A stretch of DNA of 64,000 bases from Oscillospiraceae bacterium (GCA_021199795.1 JAJQHJ010000038.1:1-64000); one strand, 5' to 3'; counted from the stretch's first letter, positions 8,284 to 16,992 are shown. The notes: generated from the sequence alone by a model not told the origin. Made by a program: numbers and translations.

Positions 8284-11208
8284 ATGACCCACTACACCAC
8301 CCTATTTGAACAGCAATCCTACCGCGACGCTCTCGCAAACTACCTTGAAACACTCGAAAACCCCAAGCTACAGACTTGGGATTACGTCATCCTGACCGCC
8401 AGCAACGAGGCACAGGCTAAGGCGTATGAAATGCAGATTGAGCATCGTTTGAAGAGAAATCAGCTTCCCTCTGGGACTCACTATGCCGTGATTCCTGATC
8501 TCGACGGCAAGCGTGTTGGCAGCGGCGGAGCGACTTTCTCGTGCATAAAGTATGTTGCCGAAGATGTGGGTGCCGGCTCCGAAAACCCGTTTTTGGGCAA
8601 GAAAATTCTTGTAATTCATTCCGGAGGAGACAGCAAGCGCGTGCCACAGTATTCGGCATGTGGAAAGCTCTTTTCTCCTGTGCCGAGGCTTCTTCCGGAC
8701 GGTCGCCGTTCAACGCTTTTTGATGAGTTCATGATTGGCATGAGCACCGTTGCAGGGAGAATTTCCGACGGTATGCTCGTCTGCTCCGGCGATGTTCTGC
8801 TTCTCTTTAACGCCTTGCAGATTGACTTCTATGGCGCAGGCGCGGCGGCTCTCTCAATAAAAGAGAATGTCGAAACAGGCAAGAATCATGGAGTTTACCT
8901 CAAGGACTCAGGCGGCAACGTGGGCAGATTCCTCCATAAGCAGACTGTAGAGACCCTGACAAACGTCGGTGCAGTCGATTCAAACGGCAAGGTCGACATC
9001 GACACCGGCGCAGTTATACTTACATCGGAAGTCCTGAGCGACTTGTATAGACTCATAGATACAGACGAAACCTATCACAAATTCGTGAACGAGGATGCCC
9101 GGCTCTCGTTCTATGCTGATTTCCTCTATCCGTTGGCTACAGGCTCAACTTTGGAGCAGTTCTATAAAGAAAAGCCCGAGGGCGATTTCACTGATGAACT
9201 GCATGAATGCAGAACTGTGCTTTGGAATACTCTCTCCTGCTATAATATGAAGCTCATCCGCCTTTCTCCTGCTTCGTTCATCCATTTCGGAACGACAAAG
9301 GAGCTTCGGCACCTTATGACCGATGGCATGGATGAGTATAGATTCCTGGATTGGTCTTCAACCATCAACAGTAACCTGTCTCCAAGAGATTTCGCTGTTT
9401 CAAATAGCTATGTCAGCAAGCGTGCAACAGTCAGCAAGGGTAGCTATATCGAGGACAGCCGTATTCACCGTTACTCAAAAGTAGGGGAGAAGTGCGTCAT
9501 TTCGGGCGTGACTCTCACGGGAGAGACAGTTCCCAGTGGCACAGTTTTGCATGGCTTGAAGCTCGACGACGGTCGCTTCGTCTGCCGTATGTACGGCATT
9601 GACGATAACCCGAAAGAGAATACACTTTTCGGAAACGACATCGGCGAGCCACTCTGGACTGCTCCCATCTATCCTGTATGCAATACTATTGAGGAAGCCG
9701 TAAAGGCAACGCTTTCGCTTGATTTGCAGAGCGGCTGGAAGCCGGGAACTGCTTCCGAAACCATAAGTCTCAAGGACAGCTTCAACCGCGCTGACGTCAC
9801 AGCGATTCTCCCGTGGCAGGAAAACCTCTATGAGCAGGTTGTCGCCGAAGCTATTCTTGAAAACATAGACAACGGCGTTTCAGCTGACGAGGTCAGAAAG
9901 TCCTACCCGAATATTGATAAGCACACTATAAAGTATCTCTTGGATAAGGCAAAAAAGCAGGACAACAGCGACCCAGCACAGTTCTCAAAGCTCATCCGGA
10001 TTTACGCCTACCTCTGGAAGCTCACCGGCGAAAGCAAGTACGCAGATATGTGCTTTGCAACCATTTCTGATACCGTTCTCACAACAGCTGTAAAAGATAC
10101 GTCATACAGAAGCAACGCAAAGATTGTTAAGGATGAGGTTCAGACCAGATTGCCCGTTCGCGTCAATTTCGGCGGAGGCTGGAGTGACACTCCGCCATAT
10201 TGCATGGAGCATGGCGGAACGGTTCTCAATGCAGCAGTAAGCCTGAATGGTGAGCTCCCGATTGAGGTCACCCTACGCAGGCTTGATGAGAAAAAGATTG
10301 TCCTCTGCTCAACAGATATTGGAGCATATAAAGAATTTACGGGAGATTTAAGCGAGCTCCAGAGTTGCCGCAACCCGCAGGACGCTTTTGCCCTGCACAA
10401 GGCTGCCCTCATCGCAAGCGGTCTCATACCGTATCAGGAAGAGGGAACTGTGGAAGAAATCTGCGACCACCTCGGCGGCGGTTTGTATTTCAACACAAGG
10501 GTTATAAACATCCCCAAAGGCTCCGGTCTCGGGACAAGTTCAATTCTGGCAGGTGCCTGCATAAAGGGGCTCTATGAGCTCACCGGCACTGAAATCACTC
10601 ATGATGAAATGTATAACAGAGTTCTCTGCATGGAACAGCTAATGTCGACAGGCGGAGGCTGGCAGGATCAGGTCGGAGGACTTGCGCCGGGCATAAAGAT
10701 GGTCACATCCCGCCCCGGTCTCAAGCAGGAGATAGTCTGCACGCCTCTCAATATAAGCGACGAAACCCTCAATGAGCTCAACTCCCGTTTTGCACTCATC
10801 TACACCGGTCAGCGCAGACTTGCAAGAAATCTTCTTCGTGATGTTGTCGGTCGCTACGTTACCAACGATTCGACTTCGCTTGAAGCCCACTACAGCATCC
10901 AACGCCTCGCCGTTCTCATGCGTTTCGAGCTTGAAAAGGGCAATGTAGATGGCTTTGCGAAGCTTATGAGCGAGCACTGGGAAGAGAGCAAACGCCTGGA
11001 TTCCGGCAGCACCAACACCTGCATAGACCAGATTTTCGCGTCGATTGACGACCTCATAGACGGCAGAATGATCTGCGGAGCCGGCGGAGGTGGCTTCCTG
11101 CAAGTGGTTCTCAAGAAGGGCGTAACAAAAGCCGACCTTTCGGAAAGACTCAACGAGGTATTCCAGGATAGCGGCGTTACAATTTATGGCTGCGAAATCC
11201 TGAAATAG
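8284..11208 (+). CDS. fkp: Bifunctional L-fucokinase / L-fucose-1-phosphate guanylyltransferase
   Basis: Salvages free L-fucose to GDP-L-fucose in two steps. The N-terminal half (about residues 50-450) is a nucleotidyltransferase with the GSGGATFSCIKY loop, followed by a left-handed beta-helix-like stretch (SYIEDSRIHRYSKVGEKCVI). The C-terminal half (about 620-974) is a GHMP kinase with LPVRVNFGGGWSDTPP, PKGSGLGTSSILAGA and the ending GAGGGGFLQVV motif. At 974 aa it is close to the ~950 aa of Bacteroides Fkp. AAGGAG precedes the ATG. It ends the operon before a strong terminator. Its presence beside gmd/fcl is unusual. Confidence 0.95.
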   Translation: MTHYTTLFEQQSYRDALANYLETLENPKLQTWDYVILTASNEAQAKAYEMQIEHRLKRNQLPSGTHYAVIPDLDGKRVGSGGATFSCIKYVAEDVGAGSENPFLGKKILVIHSGGDSKRVPQYSACGKLFSPVPRLLPDGRRSTLFDEFMIGMSTVAGRISDGMLVCSGDVLLLFNALQIDFYGAGAAALSIKENVETGKNHGVYLKDSGGNVGRFLHKQTVETLTNVGAVDSNGKVDIDTGAVILTSEVLSDLYRLIDTDETYHKFVNEDARLSFYADFLYPLATGSTLEQFYKEKPEGDFTDELHECRTVLWNTLSCYNMKLIRLSPASFIHFGTTKELRHLMTDGMDEYRFLDWSSTINSNLSPRDFAVSNSYVSKRATVSKGSYIEDSRIHRYSKVGEKCVISGVTLTGETVPSGTVLHGLKLDDGRFVCRMYGIDDNPKENTLFGNDIGEPLWTAPIYPVCNTIEEAVKATLSLDLQSGWKPGTASETISLKDSFNRADVTAILPWQENLYEQVVAEAILENIDNGVSADEVRKSYPNIDKHTIKYLLDKAKKQDNSDPAQFSKLIRIYAYLWKLTGESKYADMCFATISDTVLTTAVKDTSYRSNAKIVKDEVQTRLPVRVNFGGGWSDTPPYCMEHGGTVLNAAVSLNGELPIEVTLRRLDEKKIVLCSTDIGAYKEFTGDLSELQSCRNPQDAFALHKAALIASGLIPYQEEGTVEEICDHLGGGLYFNTRVINIPKGSGLGTSSILAGACIKGLYELTGTEITHDEMYNRVLCMEQLMSTGGGWQDQVGGLAPGIKMVTSRPGLKQEIVCTPLNISDETLNELNSRFALIYTGQRRLARNLLRDVVGRYVTNDSTSLEAHYSIQRLAVLMRFELEKGNVDGFAKLMSEHWEESKRLDSGSTNTCIDQIFASIDDLIDGRMICGAGGGGFLQVVLKKGVTKADLSERLNEVFQDSGVTIYGCEILK

Positions 11209-11248
11209 CCTGCAATTGCTTCTCAACGTCAGGAATATTGAATATCAG

Positions 11249-11276
11249 AAAGCCCGGATGAGAATTCCGGGCTTTT
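11249..11276 (+). terminator. Terminator of the GDP-fucose operon
   Basis: AAGCCCGGA pairs with TCCGGGCTT around a short loop, followed by TTTT. Confidence 0.9.
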
Positions 11277-11362
11277 TACGCATATCTTCGCTATCTGTCG
11301 CTTGCACCTCAGCCGAATTTGTACTATAATGGTATCAGTTTTTCTGAAAGCAAGGCGTTTTA

Positions 11363-11428
11363 ATGGAATACTTCTGGTATGTTATAGCCGCTTTGGGAAC
11401 GGCAAATTTACTTAAACTATTTCCATAA
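11363..11428 (+). CDS. Possible 21-residue hydrophobic peptide
   Basis: ATG at 11363 to TAA at 11426-11428 encodes MEYFWYVIAALGTANLLKLF plus a final Pro: one short membrane-spanning segment. CAAGG about 8 bases upstream is a weak ribosome binding site. It lies 10 bases before the glycosidase gene and could be a leader peptide or chance. Confidence 0.25.
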   Translation: MEYFWYVIAALGTANLLKLFP

Positions 11429-11438
11429 GGGTTAAGAT

Positions 11439-13421
11439 ATGAATTTTATTGGCAGCTGGATCACAACAAAAGACTTTATTTCAGAGAAGCCGGTCAACGT
11501 CTTCCACCGTGAACTGGATAACGTAGAAATCAGAAATTGCGGTCAAAAGGGCTACTATGCTCTTTTTCGTCGCAATTTTATGCTGGATTCGACCGAAAAC
11601 ACCGTTATCCGTATCTCCGCTGACGACTATTATAAGCTCTATATAAACGGCTCGTTCGTCTGCCAGGGACCGGCTCAGGCGTACTACTTCTCATATAATT
11701 ATAATGAGGTCGACATTTCTCACTTTCTGAGAAGCGGTGAGAATGAAATCTCAGTTCTCGTCTTCTACCAGGGCGGAATCAACCGCGAGTGGTGCAGTGG
11801 CGACAACCGCCAGGGAATGATTGTGGACATTTTGCAGGACGGAAAACCCATACTTTGCACCGATTCCACCTGGGAATACTCTGTACTCCACAACAGAACC
11901 CATCAGGAAAACTCCTACGGCACCGTCACCTCCGAAAACATCGATTTCCGCATCTGCGACACTGCTTTCGAGAACGCATTCGTGGACACCACCGACGACC
12001 ACATCTTCAAAGACACTCTTGCCGAGCTGATAGACATCTGTGAGCTCAAGCCAGCTGAAATCAGGAAGCTTGGGGCAGGGGAATACTTTATCGACATGGG
12101 AATCGAAGTTGCCGGCAGCCTTAAATTAACCGTTCAAGGCGAGCGAGGGCAGAAAGTCACTGTCATGTACGGCGAAGAAGCCGAAAACAATCAGGCGGCG
12201 TTTGACCTCCGCTGCAACTGCCGCTACCTCGATGAGCATATCCTTTCCGGAGGCATCGACACCCTCGACTACTTTACCTACAAGGCGTTTCGGTATATAA
12301 ATGTCAGTACTGACATCGGCAATCTTGACCCGGACACTTTCTGCATCGTCGCAAGAAATCATCGTTTTCAAGAAAAAATCGCCCTTGAGAGCGATATAAA
12401 ATCTCTTCCGGAGATATGGCGGATTTGCCGGAATGCCCTGAAAATCGGCATTCAGGAGGGCTTTCTTGACTGCCCGACCAGAGAAAAGGGTCAGTATCTC
12501 GGGGACTTCACCGTCAGCGGGCTATCGTATCTCTATTTGACAGGCGATGCCGGAATGTATCGCAAAACCCTCTTCGACTTCGCGGATTCGGCAAGAATTT
12601 GCCCCGGGCTCATGGCAGTAGCTCCATCAAGCTACATGCAGGAGATAGCCGACTTCTCGCTCCAGTATCCCTTGCAGGTTCTGAACTATTATAAGTACAC
12701 CGGCGATGTGGATACTGCCCGCAAGCTCCTCCCGACAGTCAGAGGAGTTCTTGATTTCTTCCGCCGATATGAACGCCCCGACGGTCTTATCGAGGGAGAA
12801 ATGGGGAAGTGGAACATAGTTGACTGGTCGCCCAATTTCCGCGACGGCTACACCCTCCCGAACGAGCGCGAGGGCTTCATCCCCTGCCACAATGTCATAA
12901 ATGCCTTTTACATCGGCGCAATGCAGACTGAAAACGACCTTGCCGGAATTGTCGGGGAGCCTCCCCGTCACAACGTCGAGCCATACAAAGCTGCCTACAT
13001 CAATGCTTTCTTTAGCCCCGAAACCGGTCTTTTCTGCGACCTTGAGGACAAAGCCCATTCCGCTCTCCATTCAAACGCTCTCCCCGCATTTTTCGGAATC
13101 CTCCCGGACGGCAACCGCATTGCGGAGTTCATCAAAGAAAAAGGGCTCGCCTGCGGCGTCCAGTTCTCCTATTTCGTCCTGAAAGCCCTTGCGAACCTCG
13201 GCGAGTATGAAGCCGAACTGAGCTTCCTGACAAACGAATCCGACCATTCCTGGGTCAATATGCTTAGGGATGGAGCCACCACCTGCTTTGAAGCCTGGGG
13301 CAAAGACCAGAAATGGAACACCAGCCTCTGCCACCCCTGGGCATCCGCCCCAATTATAGCCATAGTCGAAGACCTGGCACCGAGGTTTCCGGATAAGATC
13401 CGTATAGTGCCGCTTGACTGA
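11439..13421 (+). CDS. GH78-type alpha-L-rhamnosidase-like glycoside hydrolase (660 aa)
   Basis: The N-terminus (residues ~35-230) has the beta-sandwich carbohydrate-binding pattern of bacterial rhamnosidases (FRRNFMLDS, ISADDYYKLYING). The (alpha/alpha)6 barrel begins near residue 330 and carries EGFLDCPTREKGQYLGDF, equivalent to the DCPQRDERLGWTGD catalytic region of GH78, and later WGKDQKWNTSLCHPW. There is no signal peptide, so it is probably cytosolic and acts on imported oligosaccharides. It is its own transcription unit after the fkp terminator. Exact specificity (rhamnose or another deoxysugar) is not settled by sequence. Confidence 0.8.
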   Translation: MNFIGSWITTKDFISEKPVNVFHRELDNVEIRNCGQKGYYALFRRNFMLDSTENTVIRISADDYYKLYINGSFVCQGPAQAYYFSYNYNEVDISHFLRSGENEISVLVFYQGGINREWCSGDNRQGMIVDILQDGKPILCTDSTWEYSVLHNRTHQENSYGTVTSENIDFRICDTAFENAFVDTTDDHIFKDTLAELIDICELKPAEIRKLGAGEYFIDMGIEVAGSLKLTVQGERGQKVTVMYGEEAENNQAAFDLRCNCRYLDEHILSGGIDTLDYFTYKAFRYINVSTDIGNLDPDTFCIVARNHRFQEKIALESDIKSLPEIWRICRNALKIGIQEGFLDCPTREKGQYLGDFTVSGLSYLYLTGDAGMYRKTLFDFADSARICPGLMAVAPSSYMQEIADFSLQYPLQVLNYYKYTGDVDTARKLLPTVRGVLDFFRRYERPDGLIEGEMGKWNIVDWSPNFRDGYTLPNEREGFIPCHNVINAFYIGAMQTENDLAGIVGEPPRHNVEPYKAAYINAFFSPETGLFCDLEDKAHSALHSNALPAFFGILPDGNRIAEFIKEKGLACGVQFSYFVLKALANLGEYEAELSFLTNESDHSWVNMLRDGATTCFEAWGKDQKWNTSLCHPWASAPIIAIVEDLAPRFPDKIRIVPLD

Positions 13422-13437
13422 TATTTTTGCATAAGAA

Positions 13438-13477
13438 TTCCCGCCACCGGTTCAATCCAGTAGCGGGATTTTTTTGA
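13438..13477 (+). terminator. Terminator after the glycosidase gene
   Basis: TCCCGC and GCGGGA pair across a ~19-base loop followed by seven T. Confidence 0.75.
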
Positions 13478-13500
13478 CTAAAAATTATTCCCCACAATTC

Positions 13501-13827
13501 TCATGATTGGTTCTCCATCTTATTTTTCGTCTCTTCTGCTAATTGCTTTTTGCTTCTTTCAATCATTATTTGCCACGTTTCTTTCGGCATTACGTCTTCA
13601 TATTCACTGATACTACCCCAACCTTCTTTATTCTTAAAGTCGTCGTAGGTTAATTTGCCGCTCAAAATTTTTTTAACATCTTCCGAGCTTAGTCCAAGGA
13701 TGTCATCTTCAAATCTCCCCGAAAACCTTGATAAAAAGCATATCATTGTTTCTTTTATTCTTACAATACGTGTATTGTCTTTTTCATAGTACGTTTCCAA
13801 AAGATCCCTTAAATGCTTTTCTCCCAT
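13501..13827 (-). CDS. Hypothetical protein (108 aa)
   Basis: Not recognised. It is a highly charged, mostly helical soluble protein (DDILGLSSEDVKKILSGKLTYDDF, then a Lys/Glu-rich C-terminal helix). The ATG at 13827 is preceded by CGAGGGG on the minus strand, and a consensus promoter lies at 13897-13925. Codon use is AT-rich compared with the fucose operon. Confidence 0.7.
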   Translation of the reverse strand: MGEKHLRDLLETYYEKDNTRIVRIKETMICFLSRFSGRFEDDILGLSSEDVKKILSGKLTYDDFKNKEGWGSISEYEDVMPKETWQIMIERSKKQLAEETKNKMENQS

Positions 13828-13896
13828 TATATTGTTTCCCCTCGTATAATGTATTTACAGGTAATTTAAAGAGAACCCGTATGAAACCTCGTTAGT

Positions 13897-13925
13897 ATTA
13901 TACAACAGCTTTCGCCCAATGTCAA
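13897..13925 (-). promoter_or_regulatory. Consensus sigma-A promoter
   Basis: On the minus strand TTGACA (13925-13920), 17 bases, TATAAT (13902-13897), a perfect match, driving the hypothetical gene ending at 13501. Confidence 0.9.
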
Positions 13926-14068
13926 CCCATTCTTAATTATTAAGATTTCATTAAGATTCTTCGCAAACCATTGATATTTAACCACTTTTATGCTATACTT
14001 TCGTCGGAAAACTTTTAGCCCTCCGCACCATTCTCTCAGCAGTGAAAAAATAAAAAATTTTCCCCGGA

Positions 14069-14106
14069 TGCAATAATCCCGCCTCTCAATTTGTATTACT
14101 TATAGA
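14069..14106 (+). promoter_or_regulatory. Shared TGCAATAAT upstream element, copy A
   Basis: TGCAATAAT (14069-14077), preceded by AAAAATTTTC and followed by CGCCTCTCAATTTGTATTAC, resembles sequence before the genes at 47700 (element 47625) and 48679 (element 48616). All three encode exported proteins. The distance to the ATG is 63, 75 and 63 bases. Likely a common promoter or activator site. Confidence 0.5.
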
Positions 14107-14131
14107 AAACAATCCGAAAGGAGAAATCATC

Positions 14132-14524
14132 ATGAGAAAAATATTATCTTTGTTTTTAGCACTAACTTTAGCTGTACTCACAGCAACCCTTTGCTTCACC
14201 GCCTGCACCACCGGTGCCGTCGTCCATAAGATCTACTATAACGGCAACGAGTACTGGATTTGTGGAGCGGGAGATACGGGCGAGGGGAGTGTCCTCGAAG
14301 CCTGCGGTTTGCCCTCGGAGCTGACCGCCGACCTCTGCGGCGAATTTATCGGTTTTCTCGAATCTGCCGGCAACAGTGCTTATGAAGTTGTTGAATCAGA
14401 AACCGACATCCCTGTGTATAACTACGCCCCGCAGGAGACGGAGAATGTCTATATCGTAGAGATTGACGGCATCTACTACGCCGCTATCAGGCACGATGGC
14501 GAAATCTATGTGGGTATAAAGTAA
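14132..14524 (+). CDS. Small exported protein, probable lipoprotein (130 aa)
   Basis: Residues 1-24 form a signal peptide (MRKILSLFLALTLAVL) ending in FTAC, an acceptable lipobox, so the mature protein may be lipid-anchored at Cys. The rest is a small acidic beta-rich domain (KIYYNGNEYWICGAGD, IVEIDGIYYAAIRHDGEIYVGI). AAAGGAG lies 8-9 bases before the ATG. Function unknown. It shares an upstream element with two exported-protein genes near 47.7 and 48.7 kb. Confidence 0.8.
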   Translation: MRKILSLFLALTLAVLTATLCFTACTTGAVVHKIYYNGNEYWICGAGDTGEGSVLEACGLPSELTADLCGEFIGFLESAGNSAYEVVESETDIPVYNYAPQETENVYIVEIDGIYYAAIRHDGEIYVGIK

Positions 14525-14552
14525 ATAAGTATAACTACGAAATAGTATGAAT

Positions 14553-14588
14553 CAAGCCGCGGCAGGATATTGCCGCGGCTTGATTATT
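14553..14588 (+). terminator. Strong terminator hairpin
   Basis: CAAGCCGCGGCA and TGCCGCGGCTTG pair perfectly over 12 bases with a 6-base loop, then ATTATTT. Confidence 0.8.
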
Positions 14589-14633
14589 TGAAAGTGAGTA
14601 AAGAAACTATCTTCGTTATGCAGTTGAGTTATG

Positions 14634-14858
14634 TTACCTGTTACGTTGGTATACCGAATCATCGAGAGCCCATACAAATGTAGCTACCCAGCCGGCAAAA
14701 GTCCATCCTAGGAACACGTTTATAAGAATGATGGTAGTTTTACTTGAGTGGTTATTCTTTACGGCTATAATTGTGGGCGTAAAATACAGCGCAATGCAAG
14801 CTGCGATAAGTGCTATCAATATTATAATCAATATCAGAGTTCCTATGGCTTCTCCCAT
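14634..14858 (-). CDS. Superinfection-immunity-like small membrane protein, copy 2
   Basis: About 74 aa with two membrane segments: a long one at residues 8-30 (IGTLILIIILIALIAACIAL) followed by YFTPTIIAVKNNH, then FLGWTFAGWVATFVWAL. The YFxPTIxAxxxxH...NxFLGWxxxGWVAxxVWAL pattern is that of the Imm superinfection-immunity family named after phage T4 Imm. I prefer the ATG at 14858 (GAAAGGAG, 8-base spacing) to the GTG at 14867. Last gene of a three-gene minus-strand operon, 14 bases after the patatin gene. Confidence 0.8.
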   Translation of the reverse strand: MGEAIGTLILIIILIALIAACIALYFTPTIIAVKNNHSSKTTIILINVFLGWTFAGWVATFVWALDDSVYQRNR

Positions 14859-14872
14859 ATTTAACACTCCTT

Positions 14873-15721
14873 TCAGAACAATCTCGATATGTGGTTAATT
14901 CTTCTCATGAGGGCATCGCCACTCGGTCTTCCTTGCTTCATTCCACAGTTTATTTTTCCTGCGAGAGCATACAAATCATCAGGGTAAACTCCACAGTGGC
15001 TTTCAATGTATGAGATAATCATATTTGCGGATTCTTCGCCATAAATTATCATGTCGTCAATACTATCGGAATCCATTGAGAAGCTGTTAAGCCTTAAGTT
15101 GCTATGCTGCAGATTTGGATATATAATGGGACAAGTTAATTTACTTTCTGCCTTGAAATCGACATAATTATCAAATTGGATGACGATAATTATATCGAGT
15201 GGGAAATTTTCGAGCGGAGAAATCGGCACATTGTCTATAATCGCTCCATCACAATAGTATGAATTATTGATAGGTATAGGCGTCATGAGACATGGAACCG
15301 AAATTCCTGCTTTCAGAAGTGCTTTTCTTTCACAAAAGGGGAGGCAGTCCATTCTCAAGTAGTCAGTTGTGTCCGTGGATACGTTCCGAAGAACACAAAA
15401 AAGAGGAGCGGCAAGCTTATCATCTTCATGGCAGAAGTCATCTATGCTGTCGTAAATTCCACCTTTACACAGAATATTCCCGAAGAAATCTCTGTAGCTT
15501 CTGGCGTTGATAGATTTCCATAATCTCGCTGCAGAATCAAGCTTACCACTGAGCAGAGCATAGGCATTCAGCATACCGACTGAAGCAGCAGAGACTGCAC
15601 TTACCTCAAATCGTGGATGGGTCTTTATGGCTTTGCATACTCCAACCTGGTATGCGCCTTTAGCGAACCCGCCCGAAAAAACAATTCCTGTTTTTAGCCT
15701 CATTTTTTGTACCTGCGCCAT
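14873..15721 (-). CDS. Patatin-like phospholipase (282 aa)
   Basis: A lipid acyl hydrolase of the patatin family. The oxyanion loop GGFAKGAYQVGV is at residues 18-29. The nucleophile elbow appears as AASVGMLNA where GTSVGALNA is usual, keeping Ser but replacing the first Gly with Ala. The dyad Asp lies in DGAIIDNVP (DGG/DGA motif). There is no signal peptide, so it is likely cytosolic or peripheral on the inner membrane face. It is sandwiched between two Imm-like membrane proteins with 10- and 14-base gaps, implying joint action at the membrane. Activity is plausible but the altered elbow leaves some doubt. Confidence 0.88.
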   Translation of the reverse strand: MAQVQKMRLKTGIVFSGGFAKGAYQVGVCKAIKTHPRFEVSAVSAASVGMLNAYALLSGKLDSAARLWKSINARSYRDFFGNILCKGGIYDSIDDFCHEDDKLAAPLFCVLRNVSTDTTDYLRMDCLPFCERKALLKAGISVPCLMTPIPINNSYYCDGAIIDNVPISPLENFPLDIIIVIQFDNYVDFKAESKLTCPIIYPNLQHSNLRLNSFSMDSDSIDDMIIYGEESANMIISYIESHCGVYPDDLYALAGKINCGMKQGRPSGDALMRRINHISRLF

Positions 15722-15731
15722 TGTTAGCTAC

Positions 15732-15941
15732 TTACTCTGGATTTTTAAGTGCCCAGACCAGAGCGGCAACCCAGCCTAAGAAGGACCATCCAAGGAAGAT
15801 ATCCACGCAAATTATCGCGACCTTGTTCGGGTGATCCCTCTTGACGGCAACAATTGTGGGGATAAAATAGACCACCAATCCAATCAGTATCAGGATAATA
15901 CCAAAGATTCCAAGCCCTCCGAGAGCAGCTGCTTCTGACAT
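15732..15941 (-). CDS. Superinfection-immunity-like small membrane protein, copy 1
   Basis: 69 aa, paralogous to the gene at 14634: membrane segment at about 8-26, then YFIPTIVAVKRDHPNKVAII and IFLGWSFLGWVAALVWAL. First gene of the operon Imm-patatin-Imm. AAAGGAT lies about 11 bases upstream of the ATG. The promoter at 16020-16048 has a palindromic operator in its spacer. In phage T4 the family blocks DNA entry of a second phage; here the role is inferred only. Confidence 0.8.
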   Translation of the reverse strand: MSEAAALGGLGIFGIILILIGLVVYFIPTIVAVKRDHPNKVAIICVDIFLGWSFLGWVAALVWALKNPE

Positions 15942-15963
15942 ACAATCAGCATCCTTTCCTTAG

Positions 15964-15978
15964 TGCAAAATCCGCTAA
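15964..15978. promoter_or_regulatory. Second copy of the operator half-site
   Basis: AAAATCCGCTAA repeats one arm and centre of the palindrome at 16024-16040, in the untranslated leader between transcription start and the Imm gene. Confidence 0.5.
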
Positions 15979-16019
15979 GAGTCTGCAAAATTTCACTCGC
16001 CTACAACGAGTCTGAGTAC

Positions 16020-16048
16020 ATTATAGCGGAAAATCCGCTAAATGTCAA
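16020..16048 (-). promoter_or_regulatory. Consensus promoter with an operator palindrome in its spacer
   Basis: Minus strand: TTGACA (16048-16043), 17 bases, TATAAT (16025-16020). The 17-bp perfect palindrome TAGCGGAAAATCCGCTA (16024-16040) fills the spacer and touches the -10, an arrangement that would give tight repression. The divergent XRE gene starts 60 bases away. Confidence 0.85.
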
Positions 16049-16108
16049 TAGTAAAATCGAAGAAATTGTATAATGATTTCAGAAAGTTACGCGAGAGGAG
16101 GGCTGAAG

Positions 16109-16321
16109 GTGTACAGCCGGATAAGAAATTTAAGAGAGGACGCCGACATGACACAAACGGAAATTGCGAAAATCCTGAATTGCAGCCAGCGCGTGTACAG
16201 CAATTATGAACGTGGCGATCTGGATATTCCGACTGACATTCTGATCAAGCTCGCCGATTTTCATGGAGTCTCCACCGACTACATTCTTGGCAGGACGGAC
16301 ATCAAAGAGACCAACCGTTAA
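16109..16321 (+). CDS. Short XRE-family regulator, likely controls the patatin operon
   Basis: A 70-residue, single-domain Cro/CI-type repressor: VYSRIRNLREDADMTQTEIAKI, SQRVYSNYERGDLDIPTDIL, FHGVSTDYILGRT. I chose GTG 16109 because AGGAGG ends 6 bases before it and family members begin near MYxRIRxLRED. It is divergent from the Imm-patatin-Imm operon, with the palindrome at 16024-16040 between them, so it is the natural candidate for binding that site. Confidence 0.85.
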   Translation: MYSRIRNLREDADMTQTEIAKILNCSQRVYSNYERGDLDIPTDILIKLADFHGVSTDYILGRTDIKETNR

Positions 16322-16431
16322 TCGATATTCTATCATCCCAAGCAGTCCCGCCCGTCAGGACTGCTTTTTTCAAATCTTTCTGTAAGATTTAGCCCCAAAT
16401 CCATAGTGTATAAGTGAAAGGAGCTGATGCA

Positions 16432-16992
16432 ATGCTTGAGGACAGCGAGATAATTGAGCTATTCTTTTCCCGCTCGGAGCAGGCGATTTCTGAGACGAGG
16501 GAGAAGTACGGCTCGGCTTGCCTGGCTATCTCCCGGAACATCCTGGGGAACAGCCTTGACGCCGAGGAGTGCCTGAGCGACGCTCTCCTGGCGGCGTGGA
16601 ACAAGATCCCACCTGAGAAGCCGGAGCCGCTGAGGGCTTACATATTCCGAATTGTCCGGAATATCTCGATAGCGAAATATCACTCGAACACCGCCGGGAA
16701 GCGGAACAGCTTTTATGACGTGGCTCTTGACGAGCTTGAAGACTGCCTTGCGGGAATCTCGTCGGTCGAGCAGGAGATAACTGCGCGCGAGTTATCGATA
16801 CTGATTGACCGGTTCTTAGAGACCCTTGACGAGGATTCGAGAATGCTCTTCGTCCGCCGATACTGGTATTCCGACAGCCTGAAAGACCTCGCCGAACGAT
16901 TCGGGACAACCGAGAACAACCTGTCAGTCCGCCTTTCACGCACGCGGACAAAACTCCACAAATATCTACAGAAAGAAGGATATAAAGTATGA
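16432..16992 (+). CDS. ECF-type RNA polymerase sigma factor
   Basis: About 186 aa. Region 2 spans AISRNILGNSLDAEECLSDA...PLRAYIFRIVRN and region 4 is SRMLFVRRYWYSDSLKDLAE followed by NNLSVRLSRTRTKLHKYL. ATG 16432 with AAAGGAG upstream is better supported than the in-frame GTG at 16414. It overlaps the next gene (ATGA at 16989), a membrane protein, forming a sigma/anti-sigma pair. The regulon is unknown. Confidence 0.9.
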   Translation: MLEDSEIIELFFSRSEQAISETREKYGSACLAISRNILGNSLDAEECLSDALLAAWNKIPPEKPEPLRAYIFRIVRNISIAKYHSNTAGKRNSFYDVALDELEDCLAGISSVEQEITARELSILIDRFLETLDEDSRMLFVRRYWYSDSLKDLAERFGTTENNLSVRLSRTRTKLHKYLQKEGYKV

